Part shown: one piece after another, positions 32,296 through 44,420 of the stretch
Position numbering within the stretch: the stretch's first letter is position 1
Layout: each line of letters opens with the position of its first letter
Source: Branchiostoma floridae
Taxonomy: Eukaryota; Chordata; Leptocardii; Amphioxiformes; Branchiostomatidae
Length of the DNA: 64,000 nucleotides
Direction: 5' to 3'
Assembly (NCBI RefSeq): GCF_000003815.2
Contig: NC_049986.1
Location: 3,449,814 to 3,513,813, forward strand
Made by a program: the position numbers and the translations under genes
Notes under the pieces: model-generated
Databases searched by the model: none
The model's input: only the letters and a program-made list of their open reading frames with translations
What the model was told of the DNA's origin: nothing

Positions 32296-35200
32296 CTACT
32301 TGAGGTTAAGAATTAAAACAACAGATAAGAAATTGATGATAACAAGATCATATTGAGCAGGCTTGAGGTGACTTCGTGGTTTTCAAAGGTACAACAAGCA
32401 CATGTTATATTTTCTTCAGCCAAAAATGCAACTGCCCAATAACCCCAATTCATTATTACCTTTGCCAGAATGGCAAGGTTATGTTTTAGGCTGTCTGTCT
32501 GTCTGTCTGTCTGTCACCAGCATAACTCCTTGAAGCCTTGGATGGATCCTGATGATATTTGGTAGGTGGGAAGGTGTCAGGAAAACGAAGGTCAAGTTCG
32601 ATACTAGGCCCCCTAGCGGCTGCCTAAGGTACTGCAGCGGAACTTCCATTTTTGATAACACGTGTTCTGGAGATGCTGTGGTCGTGATTTTTAAATTGGT
32701 AGATAGCTCTTGGAGCAGAGAGTAAATGTTGTGAGTTTGGGCCCCCGAGCGGCTTTCTCGGAACTGCAGGCGCCGGTTTCTTTTCAAACTTTGGACTAGA
32801 ATAACTTAAGAACGTGTTGACGGATCATCATGATTTTTGGTATGTGGATGGCTTAAGTGATTACTTACAAAATGTAATGCTTATTATGCAAATCATCAGC
32901 TAATTTGCATAATCAATGAGGAAAGTTTATAAAACCACTGCATTCTATGATAGGTCTTTTAAACTTGTCATATATGTAGCTGAGAAAGAGAGAAAGTTCA
33001 ATACATATTAATCATGCAAATGAGGTCTTCATTTGCATAATAAATGGAAAATATGAATTTGTTGACGGATCGTCATGATTTTTAATATGCAGATAGCCTT
33101 AGTGAAGAATTACATGATGATTACATGACGCTAATTATGCGAATCAACAGCTAATTTGCATAATTAATAAGGAAAGTTTATAAATGCACTGCATTCCATG
33201 ATAGGACTGTCAAACTTGTCACATATGCAGCTGAGAAAGAGAGAAATGTGAATACACATTAATCATGCATTTGAGGTCATCATCCCCTTTCTGGTATGTA
33301 GATAGTCTAAGTTAATACTTACATAATGGGATACTTATTATGCAAATTACCAGCTGATTTGCATAATAAATGAGGAAAGTCCATAAATCCACCGCACTCC
33401 ATGATAAAGAGGGCAGAAAGTAAGAGGTGTATGTGTGGGTCCCCTAACGTCTATTTTGGAACTGCATGAGCCGGTATGCTTGAGAAAATTTAATATGAAT
33501 AACGTAAATTGGGTTTCTAATTGGCATAATTAATGGCGAAATTTTATGAACCAACTCCAGACATATAAAATAAGATGTAATGAGTAATATGTTTATATCT
33601 ACAGACATCATTGTACATAACGAACCTGGTTTATTTGGCAAAGGTATGTGTTCGTGGAACTCTAGTTACCTATGTACTTGTTATTACCTTCGCTAAGAAG
33701 GTAATGTTTTTGGTGTTTTATGTTAACATGCATAAGTCGCGAAGTCATGATGATATTTGGGAGGTGGTTTCCGGCCGGAACGGAGCAGGTCAAATTTTGT
33801 TAATCGATCAACTTGTGAATTTTTAGGGTACAGCCAAAGGGTACAGCCGTTAAACTTGTCTCCAACCCCAAACCTCGGGGTATCGGGCCAAACACCTTAC
33901 TGGTTGAGCCACACATGTGTTGTCTGAAACGTCTAGATCTGACCGTTTCAAAATCCATCCAGTAGCTTACGTATCTCTTGTCTTGCGTAAAATATTTCTT
34001 TATTCACAACTAGGATATTCACAACAAGCGACTTTTCAGTGACCAAATGTAATCTTTGTGAGGGCACAATGTCCCGAATTGCGATGAGGAGGATATTCAT
34101 GAGTATAATTTGAGAATTGTTGAATTTTTTTTATTATTGTTTATGTATATTAAGTTACCACCGAAACATCAGATGTTATTGTAGATGACTTGATTATTAA
34201 GAACGTTGTTATCTATTGCATAGTACATACAATATGTTCCCCCATCCCCCTCTATTAATTGATTGTGCCAGATTTATATATGGCACAGCAAGTCGTGAAA
34301 CGTGAGCACAGTTCACACCAATGTTGTTGATTTGGTTACATCCCCATAATTAGCCATTTGTCAACAAAGTTTACACTCAAGGACCAGACAAAATGGCAAC
34401 AAATTAGAGAATCACAAAACAAACGTGTCAACATTTTCCCAGGCAACGCAATGTTTGGCGTTGGTGCGGAAAAGTCATGGAATTAAATATAGTGCTTGTC
34501 ACATAGAATGCTAAACATCGCATATAGTACATACAAGTATAATTGCAACTGACAATAAATTACTATATATTGAAATCATTCGGATATAAACTACAATGCC
34601 CATCCCAAACAAACAAAATATCTTTAATCTTGTGGACTCTCTGGTGGCCGCTTCAGTATTTTTTTTTTTTACTGATCAACAATCAATTCATAATAGTCAT
34701 TGTATACAATTAACAAGTAGAATGGTTTATGAATCCAAGTATACCAAAGGATTTGTCGGACTAGACCTAAAGCATATCTAGATAAAACATTCAATTCAGC
34801 AATACCTGTTGTTGGTGAGAACATGAAGAAGAGCCTGGTACAACTGATCCGAGGTGACCGTCCTGAAGTCCAAACTCACCCCCAGTCCCCTGGCCACCAC
34901 CCGGGCGGCGTTGCCAGGATTGTCCCCGAACAACGGGAAACAAACCATGGGCACGCCGTGGTACAGGGCCTCATACACCCCGTTTAACCCAGCATGATTG
35001 ACGAATGCCCGGGTCTTGGAGTGAGCTGCGAGGCATGAAAAATATGAATTTTGTCAGCAAAAATTACTTGTGGAATGAAAACAGCCTCGGGTTTCCGAAA
35101 ACTTGCCGTGTTGCAATGGAAACCGTTTATTGACACATAGTTTTGACGAAAACCACTAATTTCGGTTCTAGCAATGTATTCTTCACGTTTACTGCTATAT

Positions 35201-38200
35201 TACTGCTATGTTCTTACATAAATAGAATATTTCGTAGAATATTTCTTATAATTAGATATGAATAAGATCATATAGATTCTATTATCCTTTAGTATTTGTA
35301 ACTACCTTGTAATTTTTACACCAAAAACGTAAAGGTTTTTAATCTATTTCCATTGTCTTGCTATTTCGTCCTGAAAAAAAGTATTTTTTGAAAATTCAAA
35401 GTGGTGTATATAAGCGGAACCCAGCTGATTTCTTTGACATCACTGATGTTGCTATTGGCAGGTCTCGAGTTAAATCCAGGCCGGTCACAGATCTTGTGCT
35501 CTTGGGATAGGCACATTACACGGCTTTCGTCACTTTACTCAGGTGAAAATGAGTACCTAGCTTCGTCTAGGGCCGTCCCTCGGATAGGACGCTAAATAGA
35601 GGTACCGTGGTTGGGGTGAGGCACACCTCAAGCACGCTAAGAACCCACCACACGTACGATGGTGCGGTGCGCGATGGAGCAAAACATTCTGTCTGGAGTT
35701 GGTGAGCCACTACAAATCACCAGGACGGAGGCCTAGCGCACCGCCGTTTCGTATCAGCCGTACGGTCATTCGCATCATTCACCATGGCCTGCCGCGGAGA
35801 GGAGATAGGCGCCGCCAAGGGACAGCATTGAGACAGCATAACAAGTTGTGCTGCCATAAGGCTGATAATATATATATGATAGCTATATCAGCTTTTAGGT
35901 ACATTTTGTTTACATTAGAACCGTATTTTATGACAATTATTTATGGTTGGGATATCACTGTTAGCAGCGACACCTTAGTTGCAATGCGTAATAGTGGCAG
36001 TCAGGATTCATCTGAAGGTTACAGAAGGTCCTGGATGTGAATAACAACATTGCAATGGGATTGTTTTCGTTACCCACCCAGTAAGTCATTCTGAGGCAGC
36101 CAGGACATCAGCTTGGTGTTGTTACCCAGACCGGCCGGCTTCTCTCCCGCGTACCGCCACACCACCTTCTGTCGGAGCCGCGCGAAGACTGCCGCGAACA
36201 TTTCTTTCCTTTCCGTCGACATCGTATGGACCATTGACCCGAAGCTGACAACGATCACTCCGTCGTATCCTGATGACTGCATAAAATCCTCCATGTCCTA
36301 AAGAAATAAATTACACTCAGTAAGGCTTAATCAGAACACTATCCACCGGTCTTTTTGTAGAGAATAAAGCCCTGGGTTTTACGGTGGGTATGACGTTCGT
36401 TTTTTGTTTGTTTGTTTGGTTTAAGATGTTGGGAACACAAAATTGTGGTGTTTACATGATACTGTTTCAAAGCAAGAATAACATTCCTCATTAAACCCTG
36501 AACAACGTACAGCCTACGTCATACGCGCAGTGTGGCGTGCACTCGTGACTGGTAGAGCGTTTGCCAAGAGGTTCTGGGTTCGATATCTGCCGTGCCCCCA
36601 CACTGTGTCCTTGGGAAAAGCTCGCGACTTTCCTTAATGTCACGTAGAAATTACCCCCCCCCCCGTCCCCAATATAGACAAGGCATGGGACCACATAATA
36701 ACTCTATACCCCTAAGTTGATTGAGACTTAACTCAACGACTATCTGTTATGATACTGAAGGAAAGAAAATCTCACATAAGGCCACAGCAAGTAAATTTTA
36801 TGGATGAGATCCTATGCAGACTGCAACAACAACGAGATAGCGCGAAAAGAAAGCAAGATGGTTTGAAAAACAAGCTGCCAAATTCAAAGTAGACACAATA
36901 AACGTTGAAATGACAAAATATGGTACCACAGCTAACAACAAGTCTTGGATTCGAGAAGTACACTGTCTAGCGTAGTAAATGTGATCCACCAACCAAGACT
37001 AACCACCATAACAACCAAAATGAAACACATATAAAACACTCAGGACACACTATTTAATTTGACCATCAGTACAAAAGTTAGCAAGTGCTAACGGATAAGT
37101 TAGTGACCACGCCGTGTCCCTAGTTGTCGATCGATCATTTAACCCACGTAGAAAACTCCTATGTTAGCAAAACTAAGGGACGGTTCCCGTTTGAAACATG
37201 AGAGCATTCTTGTGAGAAGTCGTGCTCATAGTTTAGGATAACAATGGAGACTGACAGAAGTCGGGTTCGAATGTTATGATGATTTCTTGGTGATGTGCAG
37301 TGGTCTAGAGTGACAGGGTACCTGTTGCTCTTTCTCTCTCTCTGAGTTGGTACAGTCCAGAAAGTTTGACAGCTGCATTCGAACCTTAGTTGTGCCTAAA
37401 GCAGTTCCAAGGGGTGTATAGCCCGAGGGTTGATTAGTCAGAAGTTCACGAACCCTCCGGTTTGACCCTCAGGTGAATACTCCGAGGAGCTTTTTAATAA
37501 GAAATTTTCTGGTTTTCTTACGCCTTGCCATTCAATGTCACTTGAGTTCAGGACTTTTGTGAAGTAATAGTCAACATTTACATGTTTCCAGGGCCAATCA
37601 GATTCTAAAGATTCGCTTAAGATTAGCCGTATTTGGTCTTGACCCAGCCCAAAATTTAGAAGATAAAAAGGAAACACTTGATTCAGAGAGTGCTGTCGTT
37701 TCGTGTCGAGAAAGGCAGCAGTCTCGTGCCGCGGCAGTTTCGTGCCGTGGCAGTAGTCCCGTGCCGAACAAAACAGTAGTTTTCCTTGTGCCGAAACGAA
37801 GTTGTGAAGAAGTCCCTCGACGACCGAAGTTCGTACCGCCGTTGAGTGATTGAAAAGATCTGGAAAATTGGGAACTCAGCGCCAGAAAGTGGACTTTGCC
37901 AATTGAGAGAGAGAAGGGACAGCCTCTAGCGATCAACACAGCCATCAACTGTGGAGTTGAAAGAGAATAAAGTCGAGTCGAGTTGAACTTTTCGTTGCCT
38001 GAATCATTCGTACATCACAGCAGGGATCAGGCCAAGTCCTGTCACCCTCACACAATGATGGCACAAAGTACATATATCGGCTTTACAAAAATCATACACA
38101 TTTGCCCTTTCTCTTTGGCTCACGCACGCTTGTTTTGATTTTGACGACGCCTCGGGAGAGTCGTCAAATGGTATATATCGGGTTCAGTCGGCAAAAATTC

Positions 38201-41200
38201 TAGAAATTGCACAGGCATTTTTCCACAGGAATGCTAGCAATCCACTGTATGCTGGGTATGCAAATCCCCCCTCCCCCCAAATCTGTACCAGATGTATCTC
38301 GGGTATGCAATGGTGGAAACTAGGTCACATTGGCTCCCTGGAGGAATTTGTCTTCTGAAACTAGTCGTAGACAGGGAAACTCTGTACAATGAATCACATT
38401 GTCTTGGTTGTTATGTTTTGTTATGAAGGGTACATTTTCTTTTCTTGAGCTTGTTCAAGCCATAGGCCAAGGGCAGACAGGAAATACTTCATATAGAGGT
38501 CATTATCTTGAATGATGGCATCCAAATGGTTATCATATTCAGAGCCAAATATAACTGTTCAAGGCCTATTATACTATCAAAGGACTAGAATATTACGAAG
38601 TAGGACAGCCATGTGGGTTTGGTGCAAGAAAGTCATTCAAGGACGAAAGTGCTGGAAACAGTAGGGTTTTCCTTATTTTTTTTTATTCTCCACTACACAC
38701 TGTAGTGCTCAGCTGTAGGTTTAGGTTACTATATATCGGGTTCAGTCTACAAAAAATCTAGAAATTGCACAGGCATTTTTCCACAGGAATGCTAGCAATC
38801 CACTGTATGCTGGGTATGCAAATCCCCCCTCCCCTCAAATCTGTACCAGATGTATCTCGGGTATGCAATGGTGGAAACTAGGTCACATTGGCTCCCTGGA
38901 GGAATTTGTCTTTTGAAACTAGTCGTAGACAGGGAAACTCTGTACAATGAATCACATTGTCTTGGTTGTTATGTTTTGTTATGAAGGGAACATTTTCTTT
39001 TCTAGAGCTTGTTCAAGCCATAGGCCACGGGCAGACAGGAAATACTTAATATAGAGGTCATTATCTTGAATGATGGCATCCAAATGGTTATCATATTCAG
39101 AGCCAAATATAACTGTTCAAGGCCTATTATACTATCCAAGGACTAGAATATTACGAAGTAGGACAGCCATGTGGGTTTGGTGCAAGAAAGTCATTCAAGG
39201 ACGAAAGTGCTGGAAACAGTAGGGTTTTCCTTATTTTTTTTATTCTCCACTACACACTGTAGTGCTCAGCTGTAGGTTTAGGTTACTGGCAGACCATTGT
39301 GCTGAAGCGGGGATATTACATTTCTGCTGGCTGTAGGTTTATGCAACTTACAGGTGGGGTAGTATATTGTGCCAGGGAAGTTCCAGTCTATTTCTGATTT
39401 GAGCTGTATTGTTGTTCACCCCAATCGTCATCATGGCAATAATATTTTCATTACTTTTAAAAGCCCTATCTTCTTCTTTCTAACCATGATTATCCAACAG
39501 GCACAGAAACTTGCAGCAGAACTTTCAACAGGGCACTATACAGCTCTAAGAGCAACACAAAGAATAATAAGCACCACAATTAGACCAATACAGCAACTGA
39601 TTAAGGAAACCTGTCTTATGTCTTATGACAGGAGACACTGTTGCCACTAAAATAGGGGAAACAAAGTAACCCGATACATTGATTGGCATAGGCCCATTCC
39701 CACCAGTAAAAATCACATGGCAACCCAAACCAAACCATGTCTGTATTCACAACCAAGCAGCTTTTTGTGGGGACGCGCCAACCATACGAATATGATCAAC
39801 CTACAGTATCAAGTTCAAGCAATAGGAGGCCAAAAATCAAACCCGACTATCTGGACACCAACACCAACCCATAAACCAATTATCATCACAATTGCGCATA
39901 GCATTCTGGAGACTCTGCACCGAAAATGCCCCACGCACAAACAAAAGGCAACCTGCAATGTCAAGTTCAATTACCAGCTGCAGGAGGCCCAAAATTAAAC
40001 CCGATCATCAGGCAACCGCCACCAACCGCGTACCCATGTACCTTATTGCAATCGTGCGATTAGATCATGAGATACGGCGCCGGATACTCCCCAAGCACAA
40101 ACAAAATGCAACCAAGTGTCAAGTTTAAAAACCAGCTACAGGAAGCCCCAAATTAAACATGAAAATCATGCAACCACCATCAACCCATGATTCAAAAATC
40201 ATCGCCAGAAACGCTCCTTTCACACACTTCCATGCTACTGAAAACTGATATTACAAATACGCGCTGTCACTTTTCTGTATTAGATGAAATAAAGGAACCG
40301 AATAATACAATAGACACTTTCTGAAGTGTTGCAGTCCAACTCTAAGGAAACAATTGCGATCAGCATGAGTGTAGGGAGGAGGAGCTTCACTTTTTCTTTC
40401 ACATTTTTTTAAAATAAATGTCTTTGTATACTTTAGAGTCGATTCCAAGTCACCGTGCGGATGTTTGATGCCATTGTTTAGACTTGATTTTAAAGTTTTG
40501 TAATCATATGTCTAGGACATTTGATACTTTAGAAATATTTTTAACACTGTTTCAACTTAATACATATTTCTCCGGTCCTGTAAAACTTTGGAAATAATTA
40601 TAATGTGGAACTGGATAATTTTAATGGTTTTTTAATAATGATAACAGCATTCTACCATGATTTACCATTTTTTACCTTTTTTTGTAGAATTTTGTAAATG
40701 GGTCAGTGGTTTAGGAAGATAGCAATTCACATATCCTTGCAAAGTATGGTTGGGTGTCATGCAACAATGGCCCACCATAAAGGATTCACCAGTGCCCAGA
40801 CGTGAAATCTAAAAATATACAGAGGCAACAATAGGGCTTACTTTTATGGGGGCAATAAACTAATTTTACCATTTGCAAAGTTTACAAATATTTGTAAATA
40901 TTTGTAACAGTGAAAGAATCACACAGAGGTTTCACAATTATTCTAAATAAAGATATTTTTGCACAGTTACTTTCAAAATGTTTCTAAAATATTCAAAGGA
41001 ATTCAAATAGATGACTATTTTCTTAGTCATTTTTTGAAAATAATTCAATTATTGTGATTTAGATATTCTTTTATTCAAAATAATTCAGACTTATTACAAA
41101 TATCACCTAAAAACCCTCATGGTGACTTTGAATGGACTCTAACATTCGATTTCATGTCATATTTATTGTTTTGTAGATTTGATTTTCGCTGGGTGGCACC

Positions 41201-42108
41201 TTTTGTAAATAACAAAAAAAAACACTTACCTCCGAGAGAGGACCGACGGGACGGCCTGCCATCAGCCCACCAACCTGGACCATGTTGGGCATGGAGGGAC
41301 GGGGGAAACCCAGCACCGTGTCCGTCTGGTACAGCCACAGGTCCGTGCGTGACGTCAGACTATGGATAGTGTCTTTCTCACTCACATACTTATGGACCAG
41401 ATCGTTATATACGTTAGAGAAAAGCCAGCTTCTACGCATGATCGAAACACTGGAACGGCAAGCATTCTCCACTCTTTGCAAAAATGTCATTTGATCGGTA
41501 AATCCTGATTCGACTGACGGAACGTATGCCAAAGGTAGCGGTACACCAGTAACTATTTCGTCGAAAAACCTACCACCGTCGGGACTGTTGGCGATGTGAG
41601 GGATCTCTAGGTATGCTGCCACTATACTGCCACATCTTAAATAATAGTCAGAAATGACAACATTGTATTGTGCCGTCTTCAATCGCGCCAACAGGTCACT
41701 ATCCTGCCCACCTTGTCCCAATAGATACTCGCAGTGTTTCCTTGCCCAGTCAGACACCTTTCTGCTTTGTCTTAGCTCATCGTAGTTGAACAATGGTTCT
41801 GCCATCCGAAAGACGTCATCTTGGAATTGCCGAAGGCGTGATCCGAATCCATCGTCTTGAAATGTCTCAAACGTAAAGTCAGGCCTCTCTGCTCGTCGTT
41901 TCTCCACGATGTCTTCTTCAACAATCACGGAGACCGTATGACCTTTGTCCACCAATGCCTGCCCGATTGACGCAGCTACCATCCAGTGGCTATTGAACAT
42001 AGGCAATGGTACCATCAAAATCTTCTTTGCACTGGTCTTGTCGTTGAGCATCAAACAAAGGAGAACAAGACGAATTATAGAGCTGTGAAGCTTTGGTCTC
42101 CCTCCCAT
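32013..42108 (-). CDS. UDP-glucuronosyltransferase, complete four-exon gene
   Basis: Exons 42108-41230, 36297-36078, 35025-34806 and 32295-32013 join in frame to 533 codons plus stop, the usual UGT length. The enzyme would transfer a sugar from a UDP donor to lipophilic acceptors in the ER lumen. The N-terminus has a hydrophobic 'IIRLVLLCLML' signal, then 'KILMVPLPMFNSHWMVAASI' with the catalytic-type His (NSHW) and 'VVISDYYLRCG' with the candidate partner Asp. The C-terminal half has 'VIVVSFGSMV', 'WLPQNDLLG', the donor signature, a membrane anchor and KLKSQ (KxKxx retrieval motif). Start choice: A at -3, G at +4, directly before the signal. Oddities: the donor signature reads NHAGLNG and ends D-N where most UGTs have D-Q. 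It converges on its inverted sister at 7334-11961. All four splice junctions are GT-AG. Subfamily not assigned. Confidence 0.93.
32455..33667 (+). mobile_element. Palindrome-ended Helitron-like element (TTTGCCA family), copy 1
   Basis: It starts ATTACCTTTGCCAGAATGG, followed by CAAGGTTATG and a (GTCT)n tract. It ends TTTGGCAAAGGTATGTG, then TTCGTGGAACTCTAGTT. Same layout as 56643-57975. GTTC-GTG-GAAC forms a small hairpin just before CTAG. The interior repeats ATGCAAAT/ATTTGCAT. It lies in intron 3 of the minus UGT. Confidence 0.55.
34806..35025 (-). CDS. Minus-strand UGT exon 3 with donor-binding signature
   Basis: Acceptor TCGCAG, donor GTATTG; 220 bases. It encodes 'HSKTRAFVNHAGLNGVYEA' and 'GVPMVCFPLFGDNPGNAAR'. 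T to N and G to A in THGG, and Q to N in the D-Q pair. Confidence 0.92.
35430..35665 (+). repeat. tRNA-derived SINE in minus-UGT intron 2
   Basis: B-box-like GAGTTAAATCC, then 'TTGGGATAGGCACATTACAC' and 'GGTGAAAATGAGTACCTAGC', a SINE body also partly seen at 36495-36640. Absent from the plus-UGT intron. Confidence 0.6.
36078..36297 (-). CDS. Minus-strand UGT exon 2
   Basis: Acceptor TTTAG before GACATGGAG; donor GTGGGT. It encodes 'DMEDFMQSSGYDGVIVVSFG' to 'LMSWLPQNDLLG'. 220 bases, phases identical to the sister exon. Confidence 0.92.
36495..36700 (+). repeat. tRNA-derived SINE fragment in UGT intron 1
   Basis: 'GTGGCGTGCACTCGTGACTGG' A-box region and 'GGTTCGATATC' B-box-like site, then 'GTGTCCTTGGGAAAAGC', the usual lancelet-type SINE body start (recollection). 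Confidence 0.6.
36778..37020. repeat. MITE fragment related to 60493-60771
   Basis: It starts 'GGCCACAGCAAGTAAATTTT' and 'ATGGATGAGATC', the left end of the element at 60493. The right end is not seen. Confidence 0.5.
38140..39286 (+). repeat. Recent tandem duplication, unit 558 bp, two copies
   Basis: Copies 38172-38729 and 38730-39286 are nearly identical, with a handful of substitutions and T-run length changes. Just before copy 1 is a TTTGACGAC...GTCGTCAAA palindrome (38138-38167). A third, reversed relative lies at 13184-13412. In intron 1 of the minus UGT. Confidence 0.92.
39790..40200. repeat. Tandem repeat, about 157 bp, 2.5 copies
   Basis: The blocks 'CAAGTTCAATTACCAGCTGC' and 'AGGAGGCCCAAAATTAAACC' recur near 39803, 39961 and 40118. 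The frames across here are by-products. Confidence 0.7.
40201..41229. other. Remainder of minus-UGT intron 1
   Basis: AT-rich, with no recognised gene or element. It ends at the exon 1 donor GTAAGT (reverse, 41229-41224). Confidence 0.6.
41230..42108 (-). CDS. Minus-strand UGT exon 1: signal peptide and acceptor-binding domain
   Basis: 879 bases (293 codons) ending in phase 0 at GAG|GTAAGT. It contains the signal peptide, 'FNSHWMVAAS' (catalytic-type His), 'ISDYYLRCGS' (candidate Asp) and 'PNMVQVGGLMAGR' before the junction, a conserved end of the UGT acceptor domain. No equivalent exon is visible for the plus-strand copy. Confidence 0.93.
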
Positions 42109-44148
42109 TTTGTTCGTTGCAATTGCATGTGGTACTATCCCACGAATGATTGTATAACCGACTGGGGCTCCTGGGACCGTGGGCGATCTACTAAGCGTTA
42201 TGCAAATCTCCGTAAGTAGTTTTAAGTAATCCGTTTGTTACCATGGTTTTTGCTGGGAATCTTTGTTGTGAAAGATAAGAAAATGTTTTTATGGTTTGTG
42301 TTGTATTTTGTGAGACAAATGACATGGATCAATTCAAAACATAGATAAAGCCACATTAATATATCGTCTTGAGGTCTCAATTTTATCGAAGCGTGTCTAC
42401 AGTAGCGAACTCGTGTTTGAAGGAAACGGTGCATGTTAGAAGAACGTTCAGGCATGATTCTAATTAAGCGCTTTATTATCATGATTAAAGATGATTCTAG
42501 TCTCAGATTCTGCCATCAAAGCACTGTGACATGTGGATCTGACAACATTTAAAGATAGCAAGTGGGGGTTTCAATTTAGGATAATGTTTGACATTTGGAT
42601 TATTACTCTCATGCCCGAGCATGCCTACATTAGAAAACTCGAGGGGAGATTGAAATCACAGTCGACGTTATATCACTAAATACCCTGTTTGTTTTTTCAA
42701 CGCGGATATAGATTACCCACCGCGGATAAGGGTGCACTAGGCCTAGGATTTTTGCTCATATTGGATGCAATTTTGAATAAAATACATCACCAGAATCAAA
42801 TATGTGACAGCATTCTTTCGGCCCCCCTGCATTCTCTCAACAAAACCTTGAGCGTTTTTAGGCAGACAATATTCAATGCAAGCCTGTCTTTAAAGCATGC
42901 GCCCCAAAACACAACAACAATATCCTTTAGCAAGCCCATAAGCCACTGTAAACAACATTTGATACTAGAGAGAACGAAAGAAGAGCAGGCGGTAAATCGA
43001 ACAATGAACGAAATTATGAGATCAGGAATGCGCTACTAGTAAGTTAAACATCAAAGAAAAACGAACAACCGATGAAAACTTCCAGCAAAAACATCCGTAT
43101 GTTGTGTCTTTGTGGACTAGTTAAACTAAAGCTTAGCAAAACTAATTATATGTTTGAGGTAACAGAACAGAAAATTGGGTCGGTAGGTAGAAATTCTTTT
43201 ATCAATTTTCTTTGTTTTGCATATTAGCCGAGGTGGTCCAACAACATCAATGCATTAGGCACTAGTATTAAACATCGTATTGTAATGGTACCAATATGCA
43301 TGAACAAGCATTTATTATGAAACTTAACAAAGAAGTACAATGTTCACTACACGTTATAACAGACTATTCAAATCCCAACTGTAACACTGTGTAAATTGTG
43401 TGAAATACAGAAAGTCGTCGGGTCGAAAATTTCTTTAATCTGTTTGCGGCCGACAAAAAAAAGTTATAGGGTTTGCAAGATATGCCTAGCGCTGGTACCT
43501 GGAAACATAATTTTTCCCTAGGCCTATAAGGGATAGATATTAGACAAGAGAGAGCTTCTGTGTATTTAGTATGTATACTCAGTCGTTTGACCCCGTTTAA
43601 AGGATCGCTGAACTTGTTGTGATTGTGAAGAAATTTTATCCGTGCCTGGGACGTGATATCAATCACAACTTTATATACTTTTCGGATACATACACGGCTA
43701 CGTACCATACAGTGTCTTTGTCGTTCGTTTCTTATGTTACGTTTTTAACAAAAATATAGAGAAACCGTTTTGGATTATTCAGCTTCTGGCCATATATACA
43801 GAAATATTCCAATTGACTGATGAATTCAGGTAAACATGTAGTTGCCTCCTTCGCGGCCTTTTTGCAGGCGTTTGCGTGCTTTGTTGGAAGAGGGGATATT
43901 TTTGCCATGTTTAACATATCTCGGCGAGGTTTTAAGCCTGAAAGGTTGCAGCTACGGTGAAAGAAAGATTTCATTTTAAGATCATTTCCCGTAGTAACGC
44001 GTAGAAAAGCTAAATGTATCAACGTTTTTATTCATCTGTCTACCCAGATATCGCGATTATAGCTTGTCTAGGAGACGGCGACCAGCGACACTTATGTTAT
44101 TACGTCACCGGTATGTTAATGCGCTACTGTTATGTCACCATTATTTTT
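42109..44148. other. Upstream region of the minus-strand UGT; no gene recognised
   Basis: An ATGCAAAT octamer (near 42200) lies about 90 bases before the start codon. No clear TATA box. Frames at 42689-43039 (+) and 43364-43708 (-) exceed 110 codons but have no domain, biased composition or paralogue in the window, so I do not call them genes. Confidence 0.5.
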
Positions 44149-44420
44149 ACTAGCAAGGCTGACATTTGCTTGAGAGCAAATACAGCACATTTCAGCCATA
44201 CCCCTTCCCACGCAGCATTGGACTGTTCCAAATCAACCCTGCGCAAAAATGAAACATTTTAACAGTAACCTATCCCCCAAAGTGAACTAGTATGTTGTGA
44301 ATTGATTCCAGACAAAACGAAGCTTGCCCAATAAGCCCCAGTGCACATATATAAAAATATACTCTTCCACGGGAGCTCCTATGCATGAATAATTGGTTAC
44401 TTGAATCGCCAACTCCTATT
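44149..44420 (-). mobile_element. Helitron 3' end, second copy (reverse)
   Basis: In reverse it reads 'ATTTGCTCTCAAGCAAAT' hairpin, about 10 bases, CTAG, T, the same terminus as 16805-16838. The flanking 'GGTATGGCTGAAATGTGC' also matches. The extent upstream of the 3' end is uncertain. Confidence 0.65.

Noticed and set aside
35440-35500. 'LLLAGLELNPG', resembling a 2A ribosome-skipping motif of LINE proteins
   Set aside because: The Asp and the final Pro of the 2A core are absent, and the same bases fit the B box of a tRNA-derived SINE (GAGTTAAATCC followed by the SINE body).
42689-43039. 116-codon frame upstream of the UGT
   Set aside because: No domain, splice-site or paralogue support, and composition similar to surrounding sequence.
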